A stretch of 50,000 nt of DNA from Paenibacillus physcomitrellae (GTDB lineage: Bacteria; Bacillota; Bacilli; Paenibacillales; Paenibacillaceae), in assembly GCF_002240225.1 (NCBI RefSeq), contig NZ_CP022584.1:2965001-3015000 (forward strand). Direction: 5' to 3'. Numbering within the stretch: position 1 is the first letter of the stretch; each line of letters opens with the position of its first letter. This document shows, piece after piece, positions 10,914 to 18,233 of the stretch. Made by a program: the position numbers and the translations under genes. The notes beneath the pieces are model-generated. The model saw only the letters and a list, made by a program, of their open reading frames with translations. It was not told where the DNA came from and did no database searches.

Positions 10914-10954
10914 TGAAAAAAAGGACGGTCAGACTTCCTTTCGAAAGCCGTCCG
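10914..10954 (-). terminator. Terminator of rpoE
   Basis: GGACGG pairs with CCGTCC (inner TTTC/GAAA pairing also possible) and is followed on minus by seven T. It starts 13 nt past the rpoE stop. Confidence 0.85.
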
Positions 10955-10966
10955 CCCTTCATGATT

Positions 10967-11530
10967 CTAGTCTTTCAAATCCCCGTCCTCTTCATCGAGG
11001 TCCTCGTCTTCTTCGCTCTCTTCGTCTTCGTCCAGATCCTCATCTTCGAGTTCTTCGTCACCCAGAAGCGGATCTTCTTCAACTTCGGCATCTTCGTCTT
11101 CGTCGGCAAAGATACCGTCCTCGTCTTCTTCGGCGGCATCATAGTCTTCATCATCCGCGGAGTAAGTTTCTTCTTCCTCCTCCGTGAAATCTTCGTCGTC
11201 CAGATCATCGTCGTCGTCATTAATAATGCGCGGACGCGAAGCATTGGCGATCGGATCTTCGTTCTTCTCAATCGGATACCAGCGTTTCAGGCCCCAAAGA
11301 TTGGTTCCGACACAGGCAAAACGACCATCAATATTAATCTCCGTATATAGCTGCGCAATGGCCTCTTGAATCTGCTCATCGGACATTCCGCGAACCTTGG
11401 CCACTTCATTCATTAGATCACGGTAATAGTAAGGCGTATTGGCTGCTTTCAAGATCATAAATGCGAGATCCACCATCGGAGTTTCTTGAATTTTCTCCGG
11501 GTCGATTTTTAAATTGAGCGGCGTACTCAC
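10967..11530 (-). CDS. rpoE: RNA polymerase delta subunit
   Basis: Gram-positive-specific RNA polymerase subunit that promotes enzyme recycling and raises sensitivity to initiating nucleotide levels. The N-terminal 90 residues form the folded HARE/winged-helix domain (PMVDLAFMILK, YYYRDLMNEV, LYTEINIDGRF, LWGLKRWYP). From about residue 100 to the end the protein is almost all Asp and Glu, the acidic disordered tail typical of delta. At 187 residues it is slightly longer than B. subtilis delta because of the tail. The start is GTG, with GAGAGGAAG about 9 nt upstream. The acidic tail creates long GA-rich repeats, which explain the alternative-frame ORFs here. pyrG follows on the same strand, as in Bacillus. 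Confidence 0.96.
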   Translation of the reverse strand: MSTPLNLKIDPEKIQETPMVDLAFMILKAANTPYYYRDLMNEVAKVRGMSDEQIQEAIAQLYTEINIDGRFACVGTNLWGLKRWYPIEKNEDPIANASRPRIINDDDDDLDDEDFTEEEEETYSADDEDYDAAEEDEDGIFADEDEDAEVEEDPLLGDEELEDEDLDEDEESEEDEDLDEEDGDLKD

Positions 11531-11642
11531 TTACGGACACTTCCTCTCAGGCAATGTTAACGGTTGCGTTCCATACTGGACGGGCTTGGCCCGCGAATAT
11601 GAACATCCCCTAATTTAACTCATCGAACTCATATCACACAAT

Positions 11643-11671
11643 AGTAAAACCTATTTGGAAGGAAAAAGCAA
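11643..11671 (-). promoter_or_regulatory. Possible sigma-A promoter of rpoE
   Basis: TTGCTT and TTTACT on minus, 17 nt apart, about 110 nt upstream of the start codon. Both boxes are partial matches, so this is tentative. Confidence 0.4.
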
Positions 11672-11756
11672 GTTTTATCCGGCCCTGCAGCCTGCTCATT
11701 TCAAAGGTCTCATTTCAAAAGTCTCTCTGGTTCGGTCAGCCAGGTAACAGCAAGAA

Positions 11757-11858
11757 GCGGAGCGTGCGAACGCTCCGCCTCTGCCGACTGTATCCTTTCG
11801 AAAGAATGCGGAGTATCCGCTTTCTCCCGGGAAGTGAGAGGCCGGACCCTCCGGCCTC
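11757..11858. other. Hairpin-dense intergenic segment between rpoE and the subtilase gene
   Basis: Within about 100 nt there are four inverted repeats: GCGGAGCG/CGCTCCGC (8 bp, 6-nt loop), CTTTC/GAAAG (5 bp, no spacer), GCGGA/TCCGC (5 bp, 3-nt loop) and GAGGCCGGA/TCCGGCCTC (9 bp, 3-nt loop). Any ORF over it (for example 106 codons on minus) has no ribosome site or recognisable protein. It is the core of a 547-nt gap between divergent genes and may be a structured leader of either gene or a small RNA. Confidence 0.5.
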
Positions 11859-12077
11859 CTTCTTCCATCGTATGTATACATTTGCAGATTGACACGGTCT
11901 GCGCGGGTTAAACTTGCAAAAAGTCGAATTTTTGCGCATCCCCCCGGCCAGCTCCCTTGAACGCCTGCCGCTGTGCTGCAGGAGCCTATTTCAGCGCAAC
12001 CGGGCATGTTCCCCATTCAGCCGATAACGCCTTGTCATAAAATACTGCAACACGCTTTGGTCAGGGGGCTGCTTTGC

Positions 12078-13259
12078 ATGAATATACCGGAATTGCTCCG
12101 CTTTCTAAGCGAACACTTCTCTCTCTCCCATGATGAAGGATCCCGCCACATCCTCTCCTTCCGCAACCCGTCTCACTATGAGGCCTTTCTGAACGAGCTT
12201 CAGCTAAATATTCCCGGCATGGATCCGGAAATCCGCGAGCGGCTTAAGACGGCTGCCCTGAGACAAGGACTGGCCGGTTTCCTGGAATCCGCCGACCTGC
12301 CGCTCCGATTTCGCCGCGCGCTTCGGATCGAAGAAGATCTCCGGGTGAACGTCCATGCGCTTGCTGCTCAGGAGAAACAGATCAATCCCGGCATTCCCTG
12401 GGGTGTCAGAAGAATCCGTGCGCCGGAGGTTTGGTCGCAGTCCACAGGGCTGAATGTCCGGATCGGCATTGTAGATACCGGCGTTGATTTCAGTCATCCC
12501 GACCTTAAATACTGCCTGGCCCGAGGGGTCAATCTGCTGAGCCGCCATCACTGGCCGCACGACGATAACGGCCACGGCACTCACATTGCCGGAACGATCG
12601 CCGCGGCTGGAGGACCGGAGGGAATAACCGGGGTTGCCCCCCGTGCGATTCTCTATCCTGTCAAAGCCTTCGATAATAACGGTGCCGCCTATGTGTCCGA
12701 CATTATCCGCGGCATCGATTGGTGTGTACAGAACGGCATCCAGATTATCAATATGAGCTTCGGCATGAAGAAGAAAAGCGCAGCCATGGAAGAAGTCGTG
12801 GAGCGCGCTACCGAGGCCGGGGTCGTCATAGTCGCTTCTGCCGGCAACGACAAGAAAAAACGCAGCATCGATTATCCCGCCAAGCTTCCCCAAACCATCT
12901 CGGTCGGCGCAACCAACCGGGAGCGCCGTATTGCGGGCTTCAGCAATCTGGGCCCCTATATCGATATTTATGCGCCCGGCGATCAGATCCGCTCCTCCTG
13001 GCTTGGCGGCAAACACCGTAAAATGAACGGTACGTCCATGGCCACCTCCCATGTCAGCGGCGCCATAGCTTTGCTGCTGGCCAAAAGGCCTGGACTTACA
13101 CCAGCCGAAATCAAATCGCTGCTCCGGCGGACCGCCCGCCCGTTATCCCCCTTGGAGAACAGAACCAAAGGGGCCCCCGGCGAACTGGATGCCTACCGAC
13201 TGGTACGAAGGCGAGCTGCTGCGAAACCCGCCGCCCGAACAACCAAGAAAAAAGGCTGA
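12078..13259 (+). CDS. Subtilisin-family (S8) serine protease without a signal peptide
   Basis: A 393-residue subtilase with a complete catalytic triad: Asp133 (IVDTGVD), His166 (NGHGTH) and Ser320 (NGTSMATS), plus oxyanion Asn257 (ASAGN). The first 105 residues are charged and show no hydrophobic signal segment, and the C-terminus ends in a Lys/Arg/Ala-rich tail of about 17 residues. It may therefore work in the cytoplasm, like the intracellular subtilisins, or leave by another route; the N-terminal part could be a propeptide. The ATG at 12078 follows GGGGG at 9 nt; a longer in-frame reading of 35 residues has no site. It is one of few plus-strand genes in this part, converges on argS and shares a terminator with it. 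Substrate is not known. Confidence 0.9.
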   Translation: MNIPELLRFLSEHFSLSHDEGSRHILSFRNPSHYEAFLNELQLNIPGMDPEIRERLKTAALRQGLAGFLESADLPLRFRRALRIEEDLRVNVHALAAQEKQINPGIPWGVRRIRAPEVWSQSTGLNVRIGIVDTGVDFSHPDLKYCLARGVNLLSRHHWPHDDNGHGTHIAGTIAAAGGPEGITGVAPRAILYPVKAFDNNGAAYVSDIIRGIDWCVQNGIQIINMSFGMKKKSAAMEEVVERATEAGVVIVASAGNDKKKRSIDYPAKLPQTISVGATNRERRIAGFSNLGPYIDIYAPGDQIRSSWLGGKHRKMNGTSMATSHVSGAIALLLAKRPGLTPAEIKSLLRRTARPLSPLENRTKGAPGELDAYRLVRRRAAAKPAARTTKKKG

Positions 13260-13305
13260 GCTTGTAAGTGGACGAATAAAATCAATCCCCGAACCGATGA
13301 ACCGC

Positions 13306-13354
13306 AAAAAGCCCTGAAACGGTCTCCTTGGAGAGAGCCGCTTCAGGGCTTTCT
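13306..13354. terminator. Bidirectional terminator between the subtilase and argS
   Basis: AAAGCCCTGAA pairs with TTCAGGGCTTT, with further pairing (CGG/CCG) inside; the T runs on either strand are short (TTTTTG on minus, TTTCTT on plus). It lies between two converging stops. Confidence 0.85.
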
Positions 13355-13357
13355 TAT

Positions 13358-15040
13358 TTACATCCGGTCAGGAGCTTCTACACCAATCAACTTGAGCACA
13401 TTGGCGATAGTGATGCGAACCGCGCCGAGCAGGGCGAGGCGGGCTGCCGTTTGCTCCGCGTCTTCCGTAATGACGCGTTCCGCTCTGTAGTAGCTGTGCA
13501 GCAAAGATGCCAGCTCGTATACATAACGCACGATACGGTGCGGTGCATAGCCATTTGCGGCCACGGCGATTTCTTCCGGCAGCTCACCGATTTTGCGGAG
13601 CAGATCATACTCGTGCTCGGTCGTCAGCTTGTGGAATGGCACGCTGTCCGGAGCCGGAAGCGCGATGCCCTGCTCTTCAGCTTGACGGAAAATGCTGCAG
13701 ATCCGCGCATGCGCGTACTGCACATAATAAACCGGGTTCTCGTTGGACGTCGAAATTGCGAGGTCCATGTCGAAGTCCAGATGGGAATCCATGCTGCGCA
13801 TCGTAAAGAAGTAACGAATGGCGTCGACGCCTACTTCGTCCATCAGGTCAACCATCGTGACGGCTTTGCCAGTACGCTTGGACATTTTGACCTTTTCGCC
13901 GTCCTGGAACAGGCTGACCATCTGTGCAATCAGCACGGTCAGTTTGTTCGGATCATTGCCGAGCGCTTCCATCGCTGCTTTAAGACGCGGGATGTAGCCG
14001 TGGTGGTCGGCGCCAAAAATATTGATCATCCGGTCAAAGCCGCGGTTGTATTTGTTGCGGTGGTAAGCCACGTCAGGCGTCATGTACGTGTACGTGCCGT
14101 CATTTTTCACCAGAACGCGATCCTTGTCATCGCCGTAGTCGGTTGTGCGCAGCCAGGTTGCTCCGTCCTGCTCATAGGTTTGGCCTTTGGCGCGAAGCTC
14201 CTCGAGGGAAGCCTCTACCTGTCCGTTCTCATACAGCGAGCTTTCGCTGAACCAAACGTCAAAACGCACGCGGAAACGGCCGAGGTCGCGTTTGATTTTG
14301 TCCAGTTCCTTCTCAAGTCCGTATTTGCGGAAGAATGCCGCACGTTCGCCCGGCGAATAGGAAAGCAGCGAATCGCCCTTCTGAGCTACGAGCTCCTTGG
14401 CAAAACCCTTGATGTCCTCACCATGGTAGCCGTCCTCCGGCATCTCGGCCTCTTGTCCAAGCTCCTGCAAATAGCGGGCTTCAATCGATTTGCTCAGGTT
14501 CACGATCTGGTTGCCGGCATCGTTGATGTAATATTCGCGGGTTACGTCATAACCTGCAAAATCCAGCACATTGCAGAGGGCATCGCCAACAGCTGCGCCG
14601 CGGGCATGTCCCAAGTGCAGGCTGCCTGTAGGGTTCGCGCTGACGAACTCGATCTGAACCTTCTGACCGCCTCCGATCTGCACCCGTCCATAATGATCTC
14701 CTTCAGCGTAAACCTTCGTAATGACCGGATAAAGATAACTTTTGCCGATCGTGAAATTAATAAAGCCCGGTCCGGCAATTTCCGCCTTCTCAATCGAAGC
14801 TTTGCCGTAATCCAGGTGATTCAGAATCTCCTCCGCGATTTGGCGCGGGTTCTTCTTGGCGATTTTGGTCAGCTGCATAGCCGCGTTGGTGGCCAGGTCG
14901 CCGTGGGCCTTATCTTTAGGCACCTCAAGGACAATCGCCGGAATTTCTTCAGCAGAAGCCAGACCGGCAGCGGTGATGGCATCGACAATCGCTGTTTTGA
15001 CCGCCTGGTTGATCTGCTCTAACGGGTTTTGGGTTGACAT
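13358..15040 (-). CDS. argS: Arginyl-tRNA synthetase
   Basis: Class I synthetase that charges tRNA-Arg. The 560-residue protein has the ArgS N-terminal additional domain (about 1-110), the HIGH-type signature HLGHARGA (about 142), the KMSKR loop after [11 protein letters not shown] (about residue 385) and the DALR anticodon-binding domain at the end. Length agrees with Bacillus ArgS. AGGAGG lies 9 nt before the ATG. The ywiB stop is only 2 nt upstream, so the two are surely cotranscribed and perhaps translationally coupled, the same pair as in B. subtilis. No T-box leader was found upstream of the pair. Confidence 0.98.
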   Translation of the reverse strand: MSTQNPLEQINQAVKTAIVDAITAAGLASAEEIPAIVLEVPKDKAHGDLATNAAMQLTKIAKKNPRQIAEEILNHLDYGKASIEKAEIAGPGFINFTIGKSYLYPVITKVYAEGDHYGRVQIGGGQKVQIEFVSANPTGSLHLGHARGAAVGDALCNVLDFAGYDVTREYYINDAGNQIVNLSKSIEARYLQELGQEAEMPEDGYHGEDIKGFAKELVAQKGDSLLSYSPGERAAFFRKYGLEKELDKIKRDLGRFRVRFDVWFSESSLYENGQVEASLEELRAKGQTYEQDGATWLRTTDYGDDKDRVLVKNDGTYTYMTPDVAYHRNKYNRGFDRMINIFGADHHGYIPRLKAAMEALGNDPNKLTVLIAQMVSLFQDGEKVKMSKRTGKAVTMVDLMDEVGVDAIRYFFTMRSMDSHLDFDMDLAISTSNENPVYYVQYAHARICSIFRQAEEQGIALPAPDSVPFHKLTTEHEYDLLRKIGELPEEIAVAANGYAPHRIVRYVYELASLLHSYYRAERVITEDAEQTAARLALLGAVRITIANVLKLIGVEAPDRM

Positions 15041-15042
15041 GT

Positions 15043-15462
15043 TCAGACTTCCTCCTGTATTTGCAAACTAATGGTGAACCGGCCTGCCAGTTCCTCATAG
15101 ACATATAAATCGTAAACCCAGTCCAGCGTCCCGTTCGATCCGTCCAACCGGATATCCACGGACTTTGTGTCCGTTGAAAGGTTAAAGGTCGTAAACGGGG
15201 AGCGGTAGAAACCGGGGAGCTTCTGTCCGGCGCTGAACGTCTGCTGCGACTCGACTTCACCGTGGCGCAGCACTCTAAGCTCGCCGCCGCTGATTCGTAC
15301 GGTAGTCCGCGTCTTGCCGCCTTTCGGTCCGGGCTCCGGCTCTTCATAACGGATATAGCTGCCCGCCGCTCCCTGCACCAGTTCGCCGCGCATATGCTGC
15401 ACCGTCTTATCCGTTCCGTCAAAGCTTGTTAGGGTAATGACCACAGCCTGATTGCCTGGCAT
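15043..15462 (-). CDS. ywiB: YwiB family protein (DUF1934)
   Basis: A 139-residue protein of the calycin-like YwiB/DUF1934 family, recognised from its place directly before argS, its length and its beta-rich pattern ([11 protein letters not shown] near the N-terminus, [19 protein letters not shown] near the C-terminus). The fold is a small beta-barrel; the function is unknown. GGGGA lies 9 nt before the ATG. A 61-codon reading frame overlaps its start in another frame and is mentioned under rejected items. The promoter TTAACG-18 nt-TATAAT is about 100 nt upstream. Confidence 0.85.
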   Translation of the reverse strand: MPGNQAVVITLTSFDGTDKTVQHMRGELVQGAAGSYIRYEEPEPGPKGGKTRTTVRISGGELRVLRHGEVESQQTFSAGQKLPGFYRSPFTTFNLSTDTKSVDIRLDGSNGTLDWVYDLYVYEELAGRFTISLQIQEEV

Positions 15463-15563
15463 TGCTTTCAGTCCCCATTTCTATAATCTCTTTATCATAC
15501 TCTACCATATAACCTTGTCCAAAGTCTCCGATCTTAAGACTCTCAGCCTGCATCAAATATTGA

Positions 15564-15593
15564 TTATACCCGATTAAGGCCTTTTTCGTTAAT
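15564..15593 (-). promoter_or_regulatory. Promoter of the ywiB-argS operon
   Basis: Perfect TATAAT on minus with TTAACG 18 nt upstream, located about 100 nt before ywiB and after the terminator of the previous gene. Confidence 0.55.
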
Positions 15594-15602
15594 TGAAAAA
15601 TC

Positions 15603-15650
15603 AAAAAAAGGGCTGCGGCGAGCGGAAGCCCTTGCCGAAGCCCTTTTTAC
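15603..15650. terminator. Terminator of the Asp-box protein gene
   Basis: AAAAAGGGCT pairs with AGCCCTTTTTT across a loop that itself contains GGC/GCC pairs. The T runs on both sides make it usable in either direction; it is about 60 nt past the Asp-box gene stop. Confidence 0.75.
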
Positions 15651-15709
15651 AGCCGACCAAGACATGAAATTCGTGTCCGGGGTCACGGTTTATGACAGGT
15701 TTAAGACGT

Positions 15710-16912
15710 TTACGATACCGCATCCGGGATCTTGAATTTCTGATTCCAGCTGACGCCGCCGTCATGCGTAACGTAGACGGCCGTTTCCGTCGCACTCGTA
15801 ACCGTAAGCCAGCCTGTCTTCTGCGACGGGAAAGAGATGCGGGCATCATACCCTTTAATCACTGCCGGAACGTTCGTCCAGCTTCGGCCGCCGTTATAGG
15901 AACGGCCGACACCAACAACGCCGCCGGCAGGGGAACCGCCAGCCAGATAGGCTGTGCTGCTGCCGATCAGTGCCATATTGCCCGGGTGCCCTCCGGGAGA
16001 GGCCGGGCCTTTGGCTGCCAGCACTTTCCCGCTGCCCGGCGCAGGACCGCCGCCGGCGGTGTCCTGCCCGATCACGCGCTTCCAGCTTCCGCCGCTGTCA
16101 GGACTGGCGTACAGGCTGTACGAAACCTGGGACATGCCTGATTCGCCGTAAACCAGCGCCCATACCTGGCCAGCCCTGCTGTACAGCTCTCCGCCGATAA
16201 CAGATTCGGATGGAATGGTGAGTACCGTGCGCCAGCTGCTGCCGCTGTTCGTGGTCTTCATGACCTTATAGCCGCCGCCGGGAACAACCGTCAGCACGTA
16301 TCCCGTTTTGCCAGATGCGTCATTAAAGGAGCCTGCACGTGTATTGGGCGGCGTGTTCACCTTTTTCCAGCTGCGGGCTCCGTCCGTGGATTGATAAATA
16401 CGGTTAGAGGTAAAACCGTATAAGGCGCCGTTAACTGTCTTAAGGTTGGTGAAAAGCTCCGGCGTGCTGTCGATCCGCTTCCAATGTGCGCCCCCATCCG
16501 AGGTGCCAATCAGATAATTCGGACCGTTATCCGAAGCTGCTGCCAAAGCCCAGCCCTTCACATTATCGGGAAAATGAATCTGCGCAAATTGCCAGGAGCC
16601 CTTATAAATTTCCTGCCAATGACAGCCCCCGTCCGAGGTGCCGACCAAGAATCCGTTCCCTGCGGCGCGCCCCACCCAATCACTCAGAAAGTTAATATCA
16701 GTGAAATGCAGCGGCATTTGGTCCGGGCCTTTATGTTTCTTCTGCAAATCACCCAAAAGGCCATGATCTCCGCTGCCGCAAACCGGACTGGCCGCCTCCG
16801 CAACCTTCGAAGGCAAGGAAGAACCCAGCCCCGCCACGGAGAGTCCTGCCGTCAGAACGGCAGAAGCCGCTATCTTCATTAAAGAACTCAGCAATCGTCT
16901 GCTGCGTATCAT
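15710..16912 (-). CDS. Secreted Asp-box (BNR/Ycf48-like) beta-propeller protein
   Basis: A 400-residue protein with an N-terminal signal peptide (basic RSRR, then a hydrophobic stretch, about 1-38 with an AEA-type cleavage site). At least seven Asp-box motifs of the S/T-x-D-G-G-x-x-W kind follow (SDGGCHW, SDGGAHW, STDGARSW, TNSGSSW, SPDSGGSW, SYNGGRSW, THDGGVSW), which indicate a multi-bladed beta-propeller. Similar proteins are annotated as Ycf48-like, sialidase-like or YVTN repeat proteins; the catalytic residues of sialidases are not evident, so binding or scaffolding is likelier than hydrolysis. GGAGGTG lies 5 nt before the ATG at 16912. Four 11-bp direct repeats lie in its leader region. 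It appears monocistronic. Confidence 0.85.
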   Translation of the reverse strand: MIRSRRLLSSLMKIAASAVLTAGLSVAGLGSSLPSKVAEAASPVCGSGDHGLLGDLQKKHKGPDQMPLHFTDINFLSDWVGRAAGNGFLVGTSDGGCHWQEIYKGSWQFAQIHFPDNVKGWALAAASDNGPNYLIGTSDGGAHWKRIDSTPELFTNLKTVNGALYGFTSNRIYQSTDGARSWKKVNTPPNTRAGSFNDASGKTGYVLTVVPGGGYKVMKTTNSGSSWRTVLTIPSESVIGGELYSRAGQVWALVYGESGMSQVSYSLYASPDSGGSWKRVIGQDTAGGGPAPGSGKVLAAKGPASPGGHPGNMALIGSSTAYLAGGSPAGGVVGVGRSYNGGRSWTNVPAVIKGYDARISFPSQKTGWLTVTSATETAVYVTHDGGVSWNQKFKIPDAVS

Positions 16913-16961
16913 TGAACCACCTCCATACCCTTTCATATGGCTCTTGGTACCTGTTTAGTCT

Positions 16962-17005
16962 GATTACCTATCGTTTACTTATCGACTACTTATCATTACT
17001 TATTA
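16962..17005 (-). repeat. Four 11-bp direct repeats upstream of the Asp-box gene
   Basis: Read on plus, four consecutive 11-mers share the core (T)TACTTATC: gattacctatc, gtttacttatc, gactacttatc, attacttatta. The one-turn period resembles tandem response-regulator sites such as Pho boxes. They sit just downstream of a candidate -10 box and 50 nt upstream of the start codon. Confidence 0.75.
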
Positions 17006-17033
17006 TTTACCCGTCCTTGTTCCATTGAAGCAA
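17004..17033 (-). promoter_or_regulatory. Possible promoter of the Asp-box gene
   Basis: TTGCTT and TAAATA on minus, 18 nt apart, abutting the 11-bp repeats. Both boxes are partial matches. Confidence 0.4.
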
Positions 17034-17035
17034 CA

Positions 17036-17062
17036 GAAGAAACCGCCCCTGCCGGGGCGGCC
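17036..17062 (-). terminator. Terminator of speE
   Basis: CCGCCCC pairs with GGGGCGG around a 4-nt loop, followed on minus by TTTCTTCTGTT. It lies about 110 nt past the speE stop, beyond the tandem repeat. Confidence 0.7.
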
Positions 17063-17078
17063 TTCAGACCTGCGAACC

Positions 17079-17148
17079 TGCGAACCTTCAACCCAGTGAA
17101 ACTGCGAACCTTCAACCCAGTGAAACTGCGAACCTTCAACTTGCAAAC
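17079..17148. repeat. 24-bp tandem repeat in the speE 3' region
   Basis: Two perfect 24-bp copies (tgcgaaccttcaaccc plus agtgaaac) at 17079-17102 and 17103-17126 are followed by a partial third copy that degenerates into ttgcaaacttcaaacc. It lies between the speE stop and its terminator, so it would be in the 3' untranslated region. Confidence 0.9.
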
Positions 17149-17170
17149 TTCAAACCTGCAAGCTCCTTCT

Positions 17171-17998
17171 TTATTTCACCAGATCTTCGACGAATTTAGG
17201 CAATACAAAGGCGGCTTGATGCAGACGAGGCGTGTAATATCTCGTTTCCAGCTCCGGCAGCCGGCTGATGTCCACCTGGAGTGGATCATGGACCTTACTG
17301 CCCATCGTAAATGTCCACAGGCCGGACGGATAGGTCGGTATATTCGCCCCATATACGCGTACAATCGGGAAAATCTCTTTGACATCTTGGTTCACCTTCT
17401 GAATCAGGTCGGCCTTAAACCAGGGATTGTCGGTCTGGGCCACAAAAACACCGTCCTCTTTCAGTGCCTCGTAAATGCCTTGGTAAAAACCGCGCTCAAA
17501 GAGCGGCGCCGCCGGACCTACCGGTTCGGTGGAGTCGACCATGATGACGTCGTATTTATTTTTACTCTCGAGAATATGCATGTAGCCGTCGTTCACGAGC
17601 ACTTCAACCCGGGGGTTCTCGAGTTCGCCGGCAATTTCGGGCAGATATTGCTTGGAGTATTCGATCACTTTCCCATCGATTTCAACCAGAACAGCCTTCT
17701 CTACCTCCGGATGCTTCAAAATTTCACGAATGACGCCCCCGTCTCCGCCGCCAACCACCAGCACCTGCTTAGGATTCGGGTGGGTAAACAAAACCGGATG
17801 GGCCACCATTTCATGATAAACGAATTCATCCTTGAGTGTGGTCATCACCATGCCGTCCAGCACCAGCATACGTCCAAACTCTTCCGTTTCGATCATCGCC
17901 AGATCCTGAAAATCCGTCTTCTCCGTCACAAACGTTTCCGTTACCTTCATCGTAATGCCAAACGAGGGCGTCTGTTTCTCCGTAAACCACAGTTCCAC
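17171..17998 (-). CDS. speE: Spermidine synthase (polyamine aminopropyltransferase)
   Basis: Transfers an aminopropyl group from decarboxylated SAM to putrescine. The 275-residue protein closely follows B. subtilis SpeE, starting ELWFTEKQT and carrying [14 protein letters not shown] (SAM-binding loop), the [10 protein letters not shown] segment with the catalytic Asp, and AQTDNPWF. Length equals the family norm when the GTG at 17998 is used; GAAGG lies 8-10 nt before it, whereas the longer 305-residue reading would add 30 residues absent from the family. It is divergent from the pbpG-like gene, as in B. subtilis where pbpG and speE are neighbours; agmatinase (speB), which usually follows, is not present here. 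Confidence 0.96.
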   Translation of the reverse strand: MELWFTEKQTPSFGITMKVTETFVTEKTDFQDLAMIETEEFGRMLVLDGMVMTTLKDEFVYHEMVAHPVLFTHPNPKQVLVVGGGDGGVIREILKHPEVEKAVLVEIDGKVIEYSKQYLPEIAGELENPRVEVLVNDGYMHILESKNKYDVIMVDSTEPVGPAAPLFERGFYQGIYEALKEDGVFVAQTDNPWFKADLIQKVNQDVKEIFPIVRVYGANIPTYPSGLWTFTMGSKVHDPLQVDISRLPELETRYYTPRLHQAAFVLPKFVEDLVK

Positions 17999-18106
17999 CT
18001 TACCTACCTTCTTTCCGCTGTACGCAAAGATTTCTTCCTCATTAATAATGTACCCAACATATGAGAGGCCATAAATGAAGGCATTCACTTGAATCCCTTC
18101 CCGGCG

Positions 18107-18137
18107 TGAATATCCATCCTAAACTTTCCCAATAATA
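18107..18137 (+). promoter_or_regulatory. Candidate forespore (sigma-F/G) promoter of the pbpG-like gene
   Basis: TGAATA, a consensus forespore -35 box, is followed after 18 nt by AATAATA, which matches the sigma-G -10 (CATnnTA) at all but the first position. It lies about 95 nt before the start. B. subtilis pbpG is a forespore gene, which supports the reading. Confidence 0.45.
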
Positions 18138-18233
18138 AGCATTACAGCCGCCGGATTCCCTTATTTTCCGGAACAGGCAGCTCCTGCTGCTGCACCTTTA
18201 ACGATTATGCTCATCCGACAGGAGGTTATTCAT

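Noticed and set aside
10975..11350. Several open frames over the rpoE acidic tail
   Set aside because: They are frame-shifted readings of GA-rich Asp/Glu codons, giving Arg/Thr- or Phe/Val-rich products.
11696..12016. 106-codon frame on minus upstream of rpoE
   Set aside because: No ribosome site, atypical composition, and it is built over hairpins; treated as structured non-coding DNA.
13328..15022. 564-codon open frame on plus opposite argS
   Set aside because: Antisense of an aminoacyl-tRNA synthetase; the translated product has no recognisable domain.
15419..15604. 61-codon frame overlapping the ywiB start
   Set aside because: The residues look protein-like in part, but the ribosome site is poor and it overlaps ywiB in another frame; not supported.
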